Part shown: one piece after another, positions 30,816 through 41,930 of the stretch
Numbering within the stretch: the stretch's first letter is position 1
Layout: each line of letters starts with the position of its first letter
Assembly: GCA_963971225.1 (NCBI GenBank)
Contig: OZ020269.1
Location: 40,817,264-40,881,263, forward strand
Length of the DNA: 64,000 nt
DNA from: Melieria omissa
Taxonomy: Eukaryota; Arthropoda; Insecta; Diptera; Ulidiidae
Direction of reading: 5' to 3'
Program-made: the position numbers and the translations under genes
The notes under the pieces: model-generated
The model's input: the letters and a program-made list of their open reading frames with translations, nothing else
Database searches by the model: none
Told to the model about the DNA's origin: nothing

Positions 30816-31118
30816 TAATTGACTGGCACGACAGCCCGCTTACGCGAGACTAAGGCCTAGCTTCCCGCAACCACCCGTGATGTGCGTGTGAATTTTGTAC
30901 GCGGGTGGAGGGACCTACAGTTTTATGCCGGTTCCGAGCGGCAGGTTGGGAGCTTTTTCATAGGCAATTTTTACTCTCAGAGGTTTGCCATTTCCAGCGA
31001 AAGAGAAAACGAGTTTCCCGTTATTTTTTTAGGTGTTATTACAGGCAGTATTTGAATCTGCGGTTGCTGCCTTTGACTCGTTGTCCAACGCACTAACCAA
31101 CTGAGCCACAGCGGCAGC
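30816..31118 (-). mobile_element. tRNA-derived SINE, copy S1
   Basis: On the minus strand it starts TGCCGCTGTGGCTCAGTTGG, an RNA polymerase III A-box inside a tRNA-like head (31117-31040), with a weaker B-box (AGATTCAAATACTG). The body follows (GGCAAACCTCTGAGAGTAAA, CCTATGAAAAAGCTCCCAAC, CCGGCATAAAACTGTAGGTC) and ends with CACGACAGCCCG-complement and an (ATT)n-like tail near 30816. Bodies of the same family recur at 42415-42690 and 48434-48597. Confidence 0.75.
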
Positions 31119-31202
31119 ATTTTATCACTTTCTTGCGGCAGTGGCCTCGGTGGAAGAATGTGAACAGTGTTATCAGGAAATGCAGACATAGATATGTTAC
31201 TA
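31119..31202. repeat. 85-bp direct repeat, copy 2
   Basis: Second copy of the 29845-29932 sequence (see there). It includes GCGGCAGTGGCCTCGGTGG and ends CATAGATATGTTAC. Confidence 0.7.
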
Positions 31203-31505
31203 CAGATATAGATACGGACCACTACTATACCTCATAAATAAACCTCCATCTGGCATCGCTAAGGACCCAATAGGGTCTATGTGTGGCCTGCAGGCCAGCC
31301 AGTACTATTGTACCTTACTACCTAACCTTTCCATAATAAAATAGGGGTGTTTGCGTTTTAAAAATGATTTTAGGAGCCATATTTTAAAATATATAAGTTT
31401 GTCAATTTTCCGAAAGTTGGCCCCTTTTACCCCTCATTACATCTGTAATATATATTTGCACCAATAATGGTTTATAAATTTTAAATTAGTGAAAAGTAGC
31501 GGACC
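31203..31505. other. Spacer with a possible LINE 3' tail
   Basis: At ~31255-31325 the sequence AGGACCCAATAGGGTCTATG ... TACCTTACTACCTAACC resembles the 3' UTR ends of the LOA-like LINEs here (compare the CCTACCTAACCTAACC end of LINE E), so a very short 5'-truncated insertion is possible. Otherwise nothing recognised. Confidence 0.3.
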
Positions 31506-31767
31506 AAGCCCACGGGGGATCAGGGTTTGGATCCACAAGGCAAAACACCTGACTGCAAGGATGTAGACGTGGTCCACATCTTCGGCTGCGATCCTTGTGG
31601 GTACCAGGCCAAGTGGACTCAACGCCTTTACGAAGGTTGCTTCTGGTGACCGGGCGGTCCCCGGGCGGCTGTTGAAGCTTGTCTTCTCAGCTGGCGAAGT
31701 TTGAGATGCGGAAATCCAGGAGCGTCTGACCCACAGTGGGCGGCTCCCTGCTCAGCGTCTGATCTCC

Positions 31768-33220
31768 ATGTTAGGAGCGGCTGTTTTCTTATCATCTTTT
31801 GGTGGCGTGATAGATGTCAAAGAAACGCCACAGGGGAAGGCGACCCCCTTCATCAAAACCATTCTGGAGGGCTCCCATAAGGACTCTTTTACGGTGCAGG
31901 GAGTCGGATCCCCAGTACCGGCGGTAGACAGTGGGCTAGCGGGCTGTCTGGCGTCGTCATCCAACGACCGCTTAGGCTGTGCAGCGGGACCCCAGGCTGT
32001 GCAGTCTACAAATGCTACTGGGAAGCAGGAGGCGCCCAAACCTGCATTAAGCAGGCAAAAGGCGCAGGAGTCCACAGCACAGGATGGTCCCTCACTTTCG
32101 GGGGTGGTGCCTCAGCTCCGGGGCCTTCGACTCGACGCTGCTATAGAGGGGGAATCTATAATTCTCTCGCAAAGTAGCGGCGCCGGGTCGGTGGACTCTG
32201 AGGCTGAGGCGGCACTCCTGGAGGAGGGAGACCGACCTGCGGCCACTGGCTCCACTCCTGGTATCTTACCGGCGGGGGAACGCAAGGCGAGCAGTGCTGC
32301 GAAGAAAGCCAGGAATGGCTACCGGCGCTCTCTTGCGTTTCTCCGCAGAGTGAGCAAAGAGCCTGGATCCTTGTCCGATAAGGAGAAGGATCTGGTAAGG
32401 AAGCACCAGAAGATCGTGGCTAGATTCGAGAAGAAACAGGCGGCGATTTCTGGTGCAAAATGCACGGCCGTTGCAGCAACGCCTGGTGACAGTGCCACGG
32501 CTGCACGGCCAACCGAAGGTGCAGTGGAGACGGAAAAGCCTAGAAACAAGGCCACATCCTCCGTCACTGCACGGGTGGGAGTAAAGACGGGGACGGCAAA
32601 GCCTGGAAACAGTGCTGCGGTCGCCCCGTCAAGTGAGACTGGTCAGAGACCCACCACCTCTTCAAGGCCCACTTCCACCACGGTGGAAAAGGCCGTAAAA
32701 AGGGGAAGATCGGGTGACGATCAGCCGACAGGGGAGGGGAAAAAGCTGAAGCCCTCAGCTAGCTTCTCTTCCCCACAGGAGTTGCAGATAGCCGTGGTGG
32801 ACCGGAGCGATCCTGATGGGAAAATTCGCCCGGAAAACTGGCTTTCTGTAGAGGCGCGCATTCTGCGAGCGATGCTCGAGGCGGCTGACGGCGAAATTGA
32901 CTTCGACGGCGCTGGCTGGCAGAAGGGTGTCAAAATCATCGGTTGTGGCAACAAGGAGTCAGTCAACTTCTTGGTGCGCACTATCGGCGGTCTTGAGCCC
33001 CTCTGGCAGGGGGCGAAACTCGAGGTCATACCCCGTGACCGTCTGCCACTCCGGCCTATCGTCACACTGTGGGTGACCTCCAGTTATGGAGGACGCCGAC
33101 ACGGTGAAGCTGATTGGCCGGCAGAATAGTGGCCTGAACACAGGAGAGTGGAGAATTGTATCCTCCACTACTTGTAAAAATGAGGCGGGCAAGGACATCG
33201 TGATCGCGGTAGATCAATAG
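31768..33220 (+). pseudogene. LINE E ORF1 (DUF4780-like), late frameshift
   Basis: Frame open from ATG 31768 to 33129, with a long low-complexity N-terminal half rich in Ala, Ser, Thr and Lys, a KKARNGYRRSLAFLRRVSKE block (matching the equivalent block in LINE A ORF1), and the DUF4780-like domain (PENWLSVEARILRAMLEAAD, VKIIGCGNKESVNFLVRTIG, LPLRPIVTLWV). A single-base lesion around 33080 moves the true end into another frame (EDADTVKLIGRQNSGLNTG, ... KDIVIAVDQ) that stops at 33218-33220. Role as for other LINE ORF1 proteins: nucleic-acid binding and RNP assembly. Confidence 0.78.
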
Positions 33221-33224
33221 TCCT

Positions 33225-36200
33225 TTGCCCATCTGCGGGACTCCCTGGGAGTTGTTATGTTCGGTTTGGGTTCCCTCAAAGCTCGCTTCCCTAACAAGGA
33301 GCGCGCCACACAAGGGAAGGCTGAAGGTAGTGCAGATAAACCTGCACCACTCTAAAGCCGCCACCCACGACCTAATGCAGTTCCTTGAGGAGACTGGAGT
33401 TGACTTGGCTCTAATTCAGGAACCCTGGATCGTAGGAAACAGGGTTTGTGGGTTAGATTCAGGTCAATTTAGATTGCTTCATTCAAGCGGTGAAGGTAAG
33501 ATACGAGCCTGTATTGTATACAGAAGGTGCATTAATTTGTTTCTTTTGTCTCATTACAGTACTGGTGACCTGTGTGTGGCTGCATGCGAACGACGCGATG
33601 GGCGAGACCTGATCCTGTCGTCCGCATACATGCCATTCGAAGGGGAGGAACCACCGCCGAAGGAAGTCCGGGACCTTGCTGCGCACGCCCGATCACGGAG
33701 GCTCGACCTTATCATCGGGTGTGATGCCAATGCACACCACATGCTGTGGGGAAGTTCCGACACCAACAGTAGGGGTGAGTCAATTTTTGAGTTTCTTCTA
33801 GGCTCTAACCTTGTGCTGTGCAATAGAGGCAATACGCCGACTTTCCACAATAGGGTTAGGGAGGAAGTCATAGATATTACCTTAGTTACCGACTCCAACA
33901 CTATCTCCGTGGTCGACTGGAAAGTACTGACGGAATGTTCGTTCTCGGACCACAACCGTATAGTCTTTTCAGTGGCCATAGAGGTTGGATGTCCACAAAC
34001 TTATAGGAATCCGAGAAAGACTAACTGGCCTAAATTCAGTGCACTAGTTTCTCAGAAACTGGCATCGCGCAAAGCGATCGCTACATTCGAAACAACATTG
34101 ACAGGTCAGTTGGTCTTCTAACGAAAGTGCTTAACAAGTCTTTTAATGAATCTTGTCCTAAAAGTCGAGCTCCACGGAAAACCAACGCGGTGTGATGGAC
34201 CCCGGAGCTAAGACAACTTAGAACAGATACCAGACGTCTCTTCAATAAGGCTAAACTTAGCCGAACTGAAGAAGACTGGGGAGCCTACAAGGCTAGCTTT
34301 AATAAGTTTAAGAAGACTATTAGGGCGGCCAAGCGGGATAATTGGAGGAAGTACTGTGAATCCCTCGACAATGTCAACGAGGCCGCCAGACTTCGCAAGG
34401 TGCTAGCCGGGGCATCACATACCCCTAGCAGCATTAGGAAGTCTGACGGCTCGTGGACATAATCGAGGGAGGAGCTTCTAGAGACTCTCATGAACACCCA
34501 CTTTCCCGGTTGCACGAGTGTTGTTGAGACGACCACGCCTCATAGACAGCACTCGTCACGACCTGATGCTTTAGTTCGGGGGATTATCGATGAGGTCAAA
34601 GTGGCATGGGCGATAGACACCTTCAACCCGTACAAATCTCCGGGTCCCGATGGTGTCATTCCGGCTATGCTGCAATGGTCTAAGGAGGCAGTGGTCAAAG
34701 TCTTGGTGCGAATCTTTAGGGAATCTCTCCAACAGGGCTATGTACCGCGCGCCTGGAAAGAGGTTAAGGTGGTGTTCATTCCCAAGACGGGGAAGTCAAA
34801 CCACATCACTGCAAAAGACTACAGACCGATCAGCCTGTCATCGTTCTTTCTTAAGACTTTGGAGAGGCTGGTGGATGTCTATGTCAGGGGAGTGGCACAG
34901 TCCAGGGGACTCTGCAGGACGCAACATGCGTATTGCAGGGGTAAATCTGTAGACAGCGCCTTACATGAGGTCGTTCAGATGATCGAAAAATCGCTGAGCG
35001 TCAAGGAGTATACGTTAGCCGCTTTCCTCGATATTGAGGGGGCCTTTAATAACGTCACTCTAGAGGCAATAACCAGTGCACTTAGAAAATTCGAAGTGGA
35101 CGGGAAAGTGGTGAGGTGGACCAGCGATATGCTTAGTAGCAGAAGAGTTCACTCCAGCCTAGGCTCGTGCTTGGTGAGGAGGTTAACCACAAGGGGCACA
35201 CCTCAGGGGGGCGTCCTTTCGCCTCTGCTGTGGCTGCTTGTGATAAACAACATCCTCGAGATCTTCGAATCCAGGAGGCTGCGAGTAGTAGCATATGCGG
35301 ACGACGTCACTATCCTGATCCCTGGAAAATTTCTTTCCACCATCAGTGATCTCATGGAGTCTGCTTTAGGAGAACTCTCTAGGTGGGCAGAGCATAGTCT
35401 AGGAGTTAACCCCTCAAAGACGGTTATGGTACTGTTCACCCGGAGATACAAGATACCGGAGTTTAGGCTGCCGAAACTCAGCGGGATCACTATCACCCTC
35501 TCACCCGAGGTGAAATACCTTGGCACCACACTCGACTCCAAGCTTTCTTGGAGACGCAACGTGGAAGAGCGGGTGAAGAAGAGCCTGAATGCCTTCTACG
35601 TCTGTCAGAAGGCCTTCGGGAAAAAGTGGGGATTGCGGCCGGGCATTGTCCACTGGATGTATACAGCGATCATTCGGCCGATCTTATGTTACGGAGCCAT
35701 TGTCTGGTGGCCGGCCACGGACACCAGGTCCTTGGCGACGCAACTGATGAAGGTGCAGAGACTGGCGGCTATGGGAATAGCAGGAACCGTCAGAAGCACC
35801 CCCCAGGCAGGCCTAGAGATGATTCTACATCTCCACCCAATAGAGCAGTTCATTAAGTGCTGTGCCGCTAAAGGCGCTCTCAGGCTGAGAGAGGCCAACT
35901 TGTGGAAAGAGCACGCTTATGGACACTCTGGGATCCTAAGGTCATTTACGAGGCCAGGTACGGAACATCAATTAGATTCCTGCACGGACTATCTGATACC
36001 ATACCTGGATTTTGATTCGCGCGCACTTACCTCCTTTCCCTCAAGGGAAGAATGGGGACTTACAAGTGTGACAAGAGATGCTTCCATCACCATCTTCACA
36101 GATGGTTCTAAGATGGAGGAAGGTACAGGAGCTGGTCTCCACTCAGATGTACTAGGGGCTCAACGGTCTTTCAGACTCCCGGACCTCTGTAGCATCTTTC

Positions 36201-36931
36201 AGGCGGACATTTATGCAATCTGGAAAGCTGCTGAATTAATCCGCGACAGCGGATTATCACCCACGGATATCACAATCTGTGTGGATAGTCAGGCAGCCCT
36301 TAAAGCGCTGGAATCAGCGACTGTGAAATCAAAGGTAGTGCAGAGTTGTCGCACTGCACTTCGCGGCATCGGACATCACCGAGTCACTCTCTGCTGGGTT
36401 CCGGGCCACTCTGGAGTGGCAGGAAACGAGGCAGCGGATGAGATGGCAAGAAAGGGGGTCGCCCTGCCTCTCCCCGAAGTGGATAACTCTGTGCTCCCTC
36501 CGATATCTGCCCTGTATTTGCGTATTGACAGGTTGAGCAAAACTTACATCGAGTCCTCATGGCGGAGCAGAACTGATTGTAGTACCTGCCGGGCAATATG
36601 GCCTTCCCTTTCCGTGAGGAAAACACGATATGTACTGTCCCTGAGTCGAACCTCTATTAGGCAGCTTGTTGGAGTCATCACTGGACACTGCGCCATTGGA
36701 TCTATGCTGGTCAAATGGTGCCTCTCGTCCAGTGATGTCTGCAGAAGCTGTGGAGATGAGGAAGAAGTGGAAACGATCCAACACTACCTGTGCCACTGCC
36801 CAGCTCTGCAGGAACGCCGACTCCGTACCTTGGGGTCAAGGTTCCTGGTAGACTTGGCCTGCGCAGCAGTAGTTGAAATATCGGATCTACTCTCCTTCAT
36901 CAAGAGGTCGAATTGGTTTGCCCCGAACTGA
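33225..36931 (+). pseudogene. LINE E ORF2: endonuclease, RT, RNase H, finger; few lesions
   Basis: Endonuclease part 33225-34121: LKVVQINLHHSKAATHDLM, LIQEPWIVG, IIGCDANAHHMLWGSSD, CSFSDHNRIVF all intact. Around 34110 a frameshift occurs, and between there and 34490 two in-frame stops interrupt the linker (AV*W near 34194 and WT*S near 34460). From 34490 to 36931 one frame of 813 codons carries RT (KSPGPDGVIPAML, QHAYCRGKSVDSAL, TPQGGVLSPLLW, AYADDVTILI), RNase H (IFTDGSKMEEGTGAG, FQADIYAI, CVDSQAALKAL, WVPGHSGVAGNEAADEMA) and the C-terminal finger (CRSCGDEEEVETIQHYLCHC). Probably silenced by only three or four mutations. Confidence 0.87.
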
Positions 36932-37611
36932 GAGCCACTGGTTAGCTCCAGAATCTTCCATGAAGGGATTCACAATGGGCCATTTTGGCCTCCGAGTGGA
37001 AGTGCTGCCCTTGGGACGCACACACCCTTCCCTACCTAACCTAACCTAAGCCCACGTTTTATTTTTTAGCTGCACGGTCAGTAAAAGTTACTTGTTTCGT
37101 TATTTCGGTTGGCGAACGATTTTCTATAACCTTCCAGTAACCGAAAACGCGACCCTAAATCGCGTGTTGATTTATTTATATACAGCGATAATCGTTCCAC
37201 CATAAGATCGAAGTTGTCCACACCCATTCGCACATAAACCATTGCGGGTCTTGTACCCTCATCCTTGACCCTTTTAGTGCCGGAGGCCGATATATCGGCT
37301 CTTGCTGCACTAGCGAGAAGTGCGAGAGCCGATATATCGGCCCGCGCCTTGTAGCGCTTTACTATTCGCATTGCGGGAGATTTCTATCTGAAAATAAATT
37401 TGTAATACGTTATAAATGATCTAATTTCATTACAAGAGAAAAAAAAATTGTTTTTTGTTTTAACTCTTTGTGGACGTTTATGTTATTCGGGACTTTTCGG
37501 CAGCGTGTTATGTAAACAACTGTTTGAAGACTCTCGCGAAATAACGCTGCATTGCCGCAGCGAAACGTAGGATCAGTTAGTGTCTCCTCGATCGTTTTTG
37601 TGAACATTATA

Positions 37612-38117
37612 CGTGGGCAGTCCGATAAGTACTTAGCCCCACCATGGTGCCACTATCGTAAGAGAAATTTACTATCGTGTAGTACATACATCCTAGTAGA
37701 CGGCTACTACCATATTGGATTTGTAGTTTTGTTTTGACCGCGTGTGGAAACCAACGTATTCGCGGATTTTAGAAAAATGGAAAAAGAGCAATATCGGTCG
37801 GTGATTCGTCAAATTGGTCGCATTAGGCTACGAACAGCTGCCCCATCCACAGTATTCTCTAGATTTGGCCCCGTGTGACTTCTTTTTGTTTCCAAAATTG
37901 AAAGTTACTCGCCGGGCAGAAATTTGAGTCGAATGAGGAAGTTATCGCAGCCAAGGAGGCCTCCAGAAAACCTATTTTTCAGACGGGTTAAAGAAGTTGG
38001 AGCATAGCTGGGTCAAGTGTGTTCAGTTGAAAGGAGACTACGTTGAGAAATAAATCGTCACTTTTCCAAAATTGTCGTTTTTCTTTTGTAGGCTAAGTAC
38101 TTATCGGACCACTCACG
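37612..38117 (+). mobile_element. Internally deleted mariner, second family
   Basis: TIRs start CGTGGGCAGTCCGATAAGTA (left) and CGTGAGTGGTCCGATAAGTA (right, inverted), with TA duplicated at 37610-37611 and 38118-38119. Only 506 bp long, with both ends of a transposase gene and no middle, the same architecture as the mariner at 15874-16432 though a different family. Confidence 0.88.
37777..38053 (+). pseudogene. Mariner transposase, deleted
   Basis: ATG at 37777 starts MEKEQYRSVIRQ; after a short junction the C-terminal part appears in another frame: LDLAPCDFFLFPKLK (the third catalytic Asp), NEEVIAAKEAS and LEHSWVKCVQLKGDYVEK before the TAA at 38051-38053. The first two catalytic Asp residues are gone. 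There is also an in-frame stop after RRAEI. Confidence 0.8.
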
Positions 38118-38402
38118 TAATTCGTCCCAGTTGCAGTTTGAAAGCGTCATTTTTGTTATTGCCGTTGTTTTCCGCTTGTGTCAAAAATTGTTGATTTTGA
38201 CAAACCAACAATTACCATTACAAGATTTCGAAAATTCTATTCATTCTCTATTTCATCCTCTGTATACTGCTTTTTGAATCATGTAAATATTGTTTCTTGT
38301 TTGATTTTTATGAGCATTTTCTCAAACCCTAGTGAAACTGTGAAATTCGGCCGGTTTTTCTCGCATAGGCACCTCTTTTTCGCACGGCACTAAAAGGGTT
38401 AA

Positions 38403-38743
38403 GCGCAGTGTTGTATAAAACCCACTGATGGACCTGTGGGTAAGCAATGGCCGAATCCACCGGTGCTCTTTTCCATTTTTTATTTCTTTTGTTATTTTTA
38501 ATTAGTCTTCTGTAGAGAGTAAATTACCGGAAACCGGTAATGTTCACATGAACATTACCTCTCAACACTGAAAAAATATAATTTTTGTAGTCCTCCTATC
38601 CATTTTGTTTGAATTTATTTCAATTATCCGTCTCATATTTTATATGCGTCCAATCTTATACGAAAGTTGTGGTGTCTAAAATTTTAGGGACGTAAGAATT
38701 AAAAACGACTAAAGGCATTTGGAATAAGGGTGAATATGTATGT
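38403..38743. other. Spacer, no gene
   Basis: AT-rich DNA with a CCGGAAACCGGTAATGTTCA palindrome-like stretch near 38527-38560. Nothing else recognised. Confidence 0.4.
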
Positions 38744-38747
38744 TTAA

Positions 38748-39454
38748 GGGGAGGGTAAGGGTAGGGTTTACACTTTCGAGACTTTTTTTATCTTATCTTA
38801 TTGTTAAACATTTTAAGAATATATTCTCAAAATTTTAAGTCGATCGGAGCAAAACTCTTGAAGTTATGGTCTATAGTTAGTCCCCTGTTCTTTAGTGCAG
38901 GTATACAGCTTATTCTCTTCTATTGTTCTGGTCTCAAAACTACTTTTTCAAAGTCCGTGTTCACCGTCATTTAAAAACTACTAAACCGATTCATTTGAAA
39001 CTTGGTACACATTTTCTACATATAAAATACCTTAGTAAAAATTTGTTTTTTTACATTAAGGGGGTTTCCCACCCACAATTTCCCACCCGGAATTTTTTAG
39101 TGGAAAATAGCAGTTTTCACTTTAGATGGCCACCAAAAATTTTTAAATGAAAAAAAAATAATCGGATAACATTGGGGGGAGGATTTGATAATACTTTGAC
39201 TAACTTTTAATGGTTTTTGATTTCAGATAATTTTCGACCGAGATACACCGCAAATTGTATTTTTTTCAAAGACGTTCTGGAGCAAGCTCTGTCACCGGCT
39301 TGTTTTGTAATATTTCTGCATGAAAAAAATACAGAATATTGTTAAAAGTATGTTTAATAATATGCAAAAGGTTTAAATAAATTTGATCAATCCACACTTT
39401 AAAAAAAATTCGTAAAAAAAGTGTTTTTTTTACGCTGAATCTCGTACCCCCCCC
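38748..39454. mobile_element. Possible TTAA MITE, 707 bp
   Basis: TTAA at 38744-38747 and 39455-39458 bracket ends GGGGAGGGTAAGGG and GGGGGGGGTACGAG (inverted), an imperfect TIR. The length equals that of the MITE in gag (11171-11877), and both have G-rich ends next to TTAA, but the interiors do not obviously align by eye. No ORF of note. Confidence 0.5.
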
Positions 39455-39458
39455 TTAA

Positions 39459-40142
39459 GAGAAATGCCATTTCTATGTTTTGAAATAAGAAAATCATACG
39501 GAACAGGCAAACCCACTCAGAACCAGTCATACCAACTATCCACCAACTCTTCATGCATGTAATGAAAATAGTTATTAAACTGTTCATGTTCAATACCAGA
39601 AACCATAAAAGTTTTATTAAGAATTTTGTTTGGCAGGTAACCTAAACTTAATTATTTTCTATAAATATTCGTATTGTTCATTTTTGATAAAGGTTCAAAG
39701 ATCCAAACCGGTAATCTGATACCCAATTCCAAGAAAATGCATACCGTTTTCCCCGAATTGACAAATTTGCATTTCTATTTACATATAATATGTCAAAAAA
39801 TACATAACCGAAGTGAACATTTAATTTGAGATATTTTTGTAGCAGTTGGTAGGGTCTGTTTGCAAAGGAAACTGGTGGTGCATTCTTATAGGTGCAACTA
39901 TTCTTAATTGATTTCTCTGTGGCATTGCACTTCACAACGGCGCTTCATTTTTGTCAATGCACTTAATTGTTATAATGACCAGAACACGTAAGAAGTTCTC
40001 ACGCAAAAATTTACACAAAGACGATTAAATTAGTTAAGAGTATATATGACGATTAGGAATAGAGTTCTACAACGCGTTTTTGTACTACTTCGTAAGATAG
40101 GTCGGAAAGAGTTTCTTTTAACATTTTAATCGAACGAATAAG
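39459..40142. other. Spacer, no gene
   Basis: No exon, repeat or mobile element recognised. Probably intergenic DNA between the CD36-type genes. Confidence 0.4.
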
Positions 40143-40144
40143 TA

Positions 40145-41120
40145 AGGGAGAGGGCTGGGGTGTGAACCGGGTTTTGTTTTTTGGCTCTAACTTTTCACAG
40201 AATAAAGATATCGAAAAATCGAAGATACCGTTGGAAAGGTGAATATATAACGCAACTTTGTTATGAAGACAGATTACCGTTTTGATTGAAATTTAACTCT
40301 CTACGTCCAATTTTCTGAGAACGTGATTTTTCGCTTTTTCAAAAAAGTGGCTGGGTTGTGAACCATCTGGAAAATCCCTATTAAAGTCGGAAAATACGAA
40401 GAAAACACCCATAATTTTTAAGTACATTGAGAATTTATTTAATCAGGAAGCCTCAAGAGGTGAAAAAAAGTTATAATGACGCCAATTAGGCCAAAAAATC
40501 GCAATGAATGAAAGTGCTCAATTTTTTGAATTTTCATCCTAATCGGTGTCGCAATGTTTGCTTGTGAAATACGAATGCGTTCTCGCATTGGCTCACTTCA
40601 AGTGAACTCAAGAAAATCGGGTGAAATTACATAAAATTACTTTATTTTAATATATCCGTCCATATTTGACAGTGTTAGAACAAATGTAGTACGAAAAGCA
40701 GGTGGTTCATAACCCAGCCACCTCAGTGGTTCACAGCCCAACCACGATGCCATTTTGGAAACTTTAAAATAAACGACACTTCCAATCATAATTCGACATA
40801 AACAAATATTGCATCGTAAGATAGAATCAAAACACTAAATAAACATGTATTACACAAACCTTTTTGCAATAAGCTCAGTCACTAAGATAGCACTTTAAAA
40901 AAAAGCCAACAAGTTTTCGCAGTCGATTTTCAAACACGATGTCTTTCAAACTCGATTGCTGCCACAAGCAATACGTGTTTGTACTTCGGTGTAACCACAA
41001 AAGCAGAGTCATATCATAAGACAAACTTGACAGTTGAAAGATTGGCGATATGTCAATTAGGGAAAGAAAAAATGGCAATGGTTCACACCCCAGCCTGGTT
41101 CACAACCCAGCCCTCTCCCT
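40145..41120. mobile_element. MITE with GGTTCACAACCCAGCC-type repeats
   Basis: Inverted ends AGGGAGAGGGCTGGG plus TGTGAACC, with TA at 40143-40144 and 41121-41122. The motif GGTTCACAACCCAGCC or its variants occurs near both ends and internally in both orientations (about 40160, 40356, 40703, 40730, 41078, 41097). No transposase. The repeats may be transposase binding sites. Confidence 0.65.
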
Positions 41121-41122
41121 TA

Positions 41123-41930
41123 CTATTTTATTAACAATGATTGCAACAACTTGCTACAACTTCGTAGAATTCATTAGACTCCGATTACAGATGTATATAC
41201 ATAAATTAAATGGTTTTACGCACACAATATTCAATAATTAAAACCGTGGATAATAACATTTAAGTAAACGAGCAATATATGAAGTAATAATTTGGGATCG
41301 TGTTATATTAATGCCCAATATGTTCCGAAAACACTTCGCTTAACATGCAGAAATACATACATTGGTGTATGTTGCACGGGTATTATGAGTTTTGATACCA
41401 TTCCTGCATTTCGTCGGCTTGTATGATTTAATTCATTAAAACAAAGAAAAAATTTGCAATTCTCTGTAACAATATAGACTTAAATTTAATTAACGATTTG
41501 GATGATATTGGTACGAGCTAAGAGCGCAATACACGCAGATTAAGAGTTTAACATAGAGAACTTAACTGAGTAAAATCCTTATCAAATCCATAGAATAATG
41601 TGCAACGCTAGTTGAAGTCATTCAATAGCTCTCTTTGTACATAGAATAAGAGCGTTCATTACTTGTGGTGTTGTCCCTGAGACATAATAATATAACAATT
41701 ATAGCTCAAGGCCATTGATGGCATTACTTCAGACACCAACTGCATTACTGCCAACAAATACTTATAAATTTCATTAATATATTTATTATAAGTTTTTAAT
41801 ATAACTATTTAATAATATATTCTACATTGTTCAGCTTTAAGTCTCAACTGCTTAAGTCCATTACATGAACCGTCAAAATAATCCCCTACCCATATTTTGC
41901 CTATATATTCGAACGTTTATTTTAATTTTA
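41123..41930. other. Downstream flank of the second CD36-type gene
   Basis: AT-rich DNA lying 3' of the minus-strand stop codon at 41931; it should contain the 3' UTR. No other gene is seen. Confidence 0.45.

Larger units (their letters stand above)
31515..37047 (+). mobile_element. LINE E (LOA-like), nearly full length
   Basis: Flanked by a 9-bp TSD AAGCCCACG (31506-31514 and 37048-37056). Contains a ~250-bp 5' UTR, ORF1, ORF2 and a 3' UTR ending in (CTAAC)n. Five-prime end complete or nearly so. A handful of lesions in both ORFs make it inactive, but it is much less decayed than LINEs A and D. Confidence 0.9.
37269..38398. mobile_element. piggyBac-like non-autonomous element with nested mariner
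   Basis: Ends are inverted copies of CCCTTTTAGTGCCG (37269 on, and ending 38398). The right end is followed by TTAA (38399-38402) and the left is preceded by TTGA (37265-37268), a TTAA duplication with one substitution. Close to the left end are two copies of the palindrome GCCGATATATCGGC (37286-37299, 37328-37341). No transposase ORF of its own; a mariner sits at 37612-38117. Confidence 0.65.
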
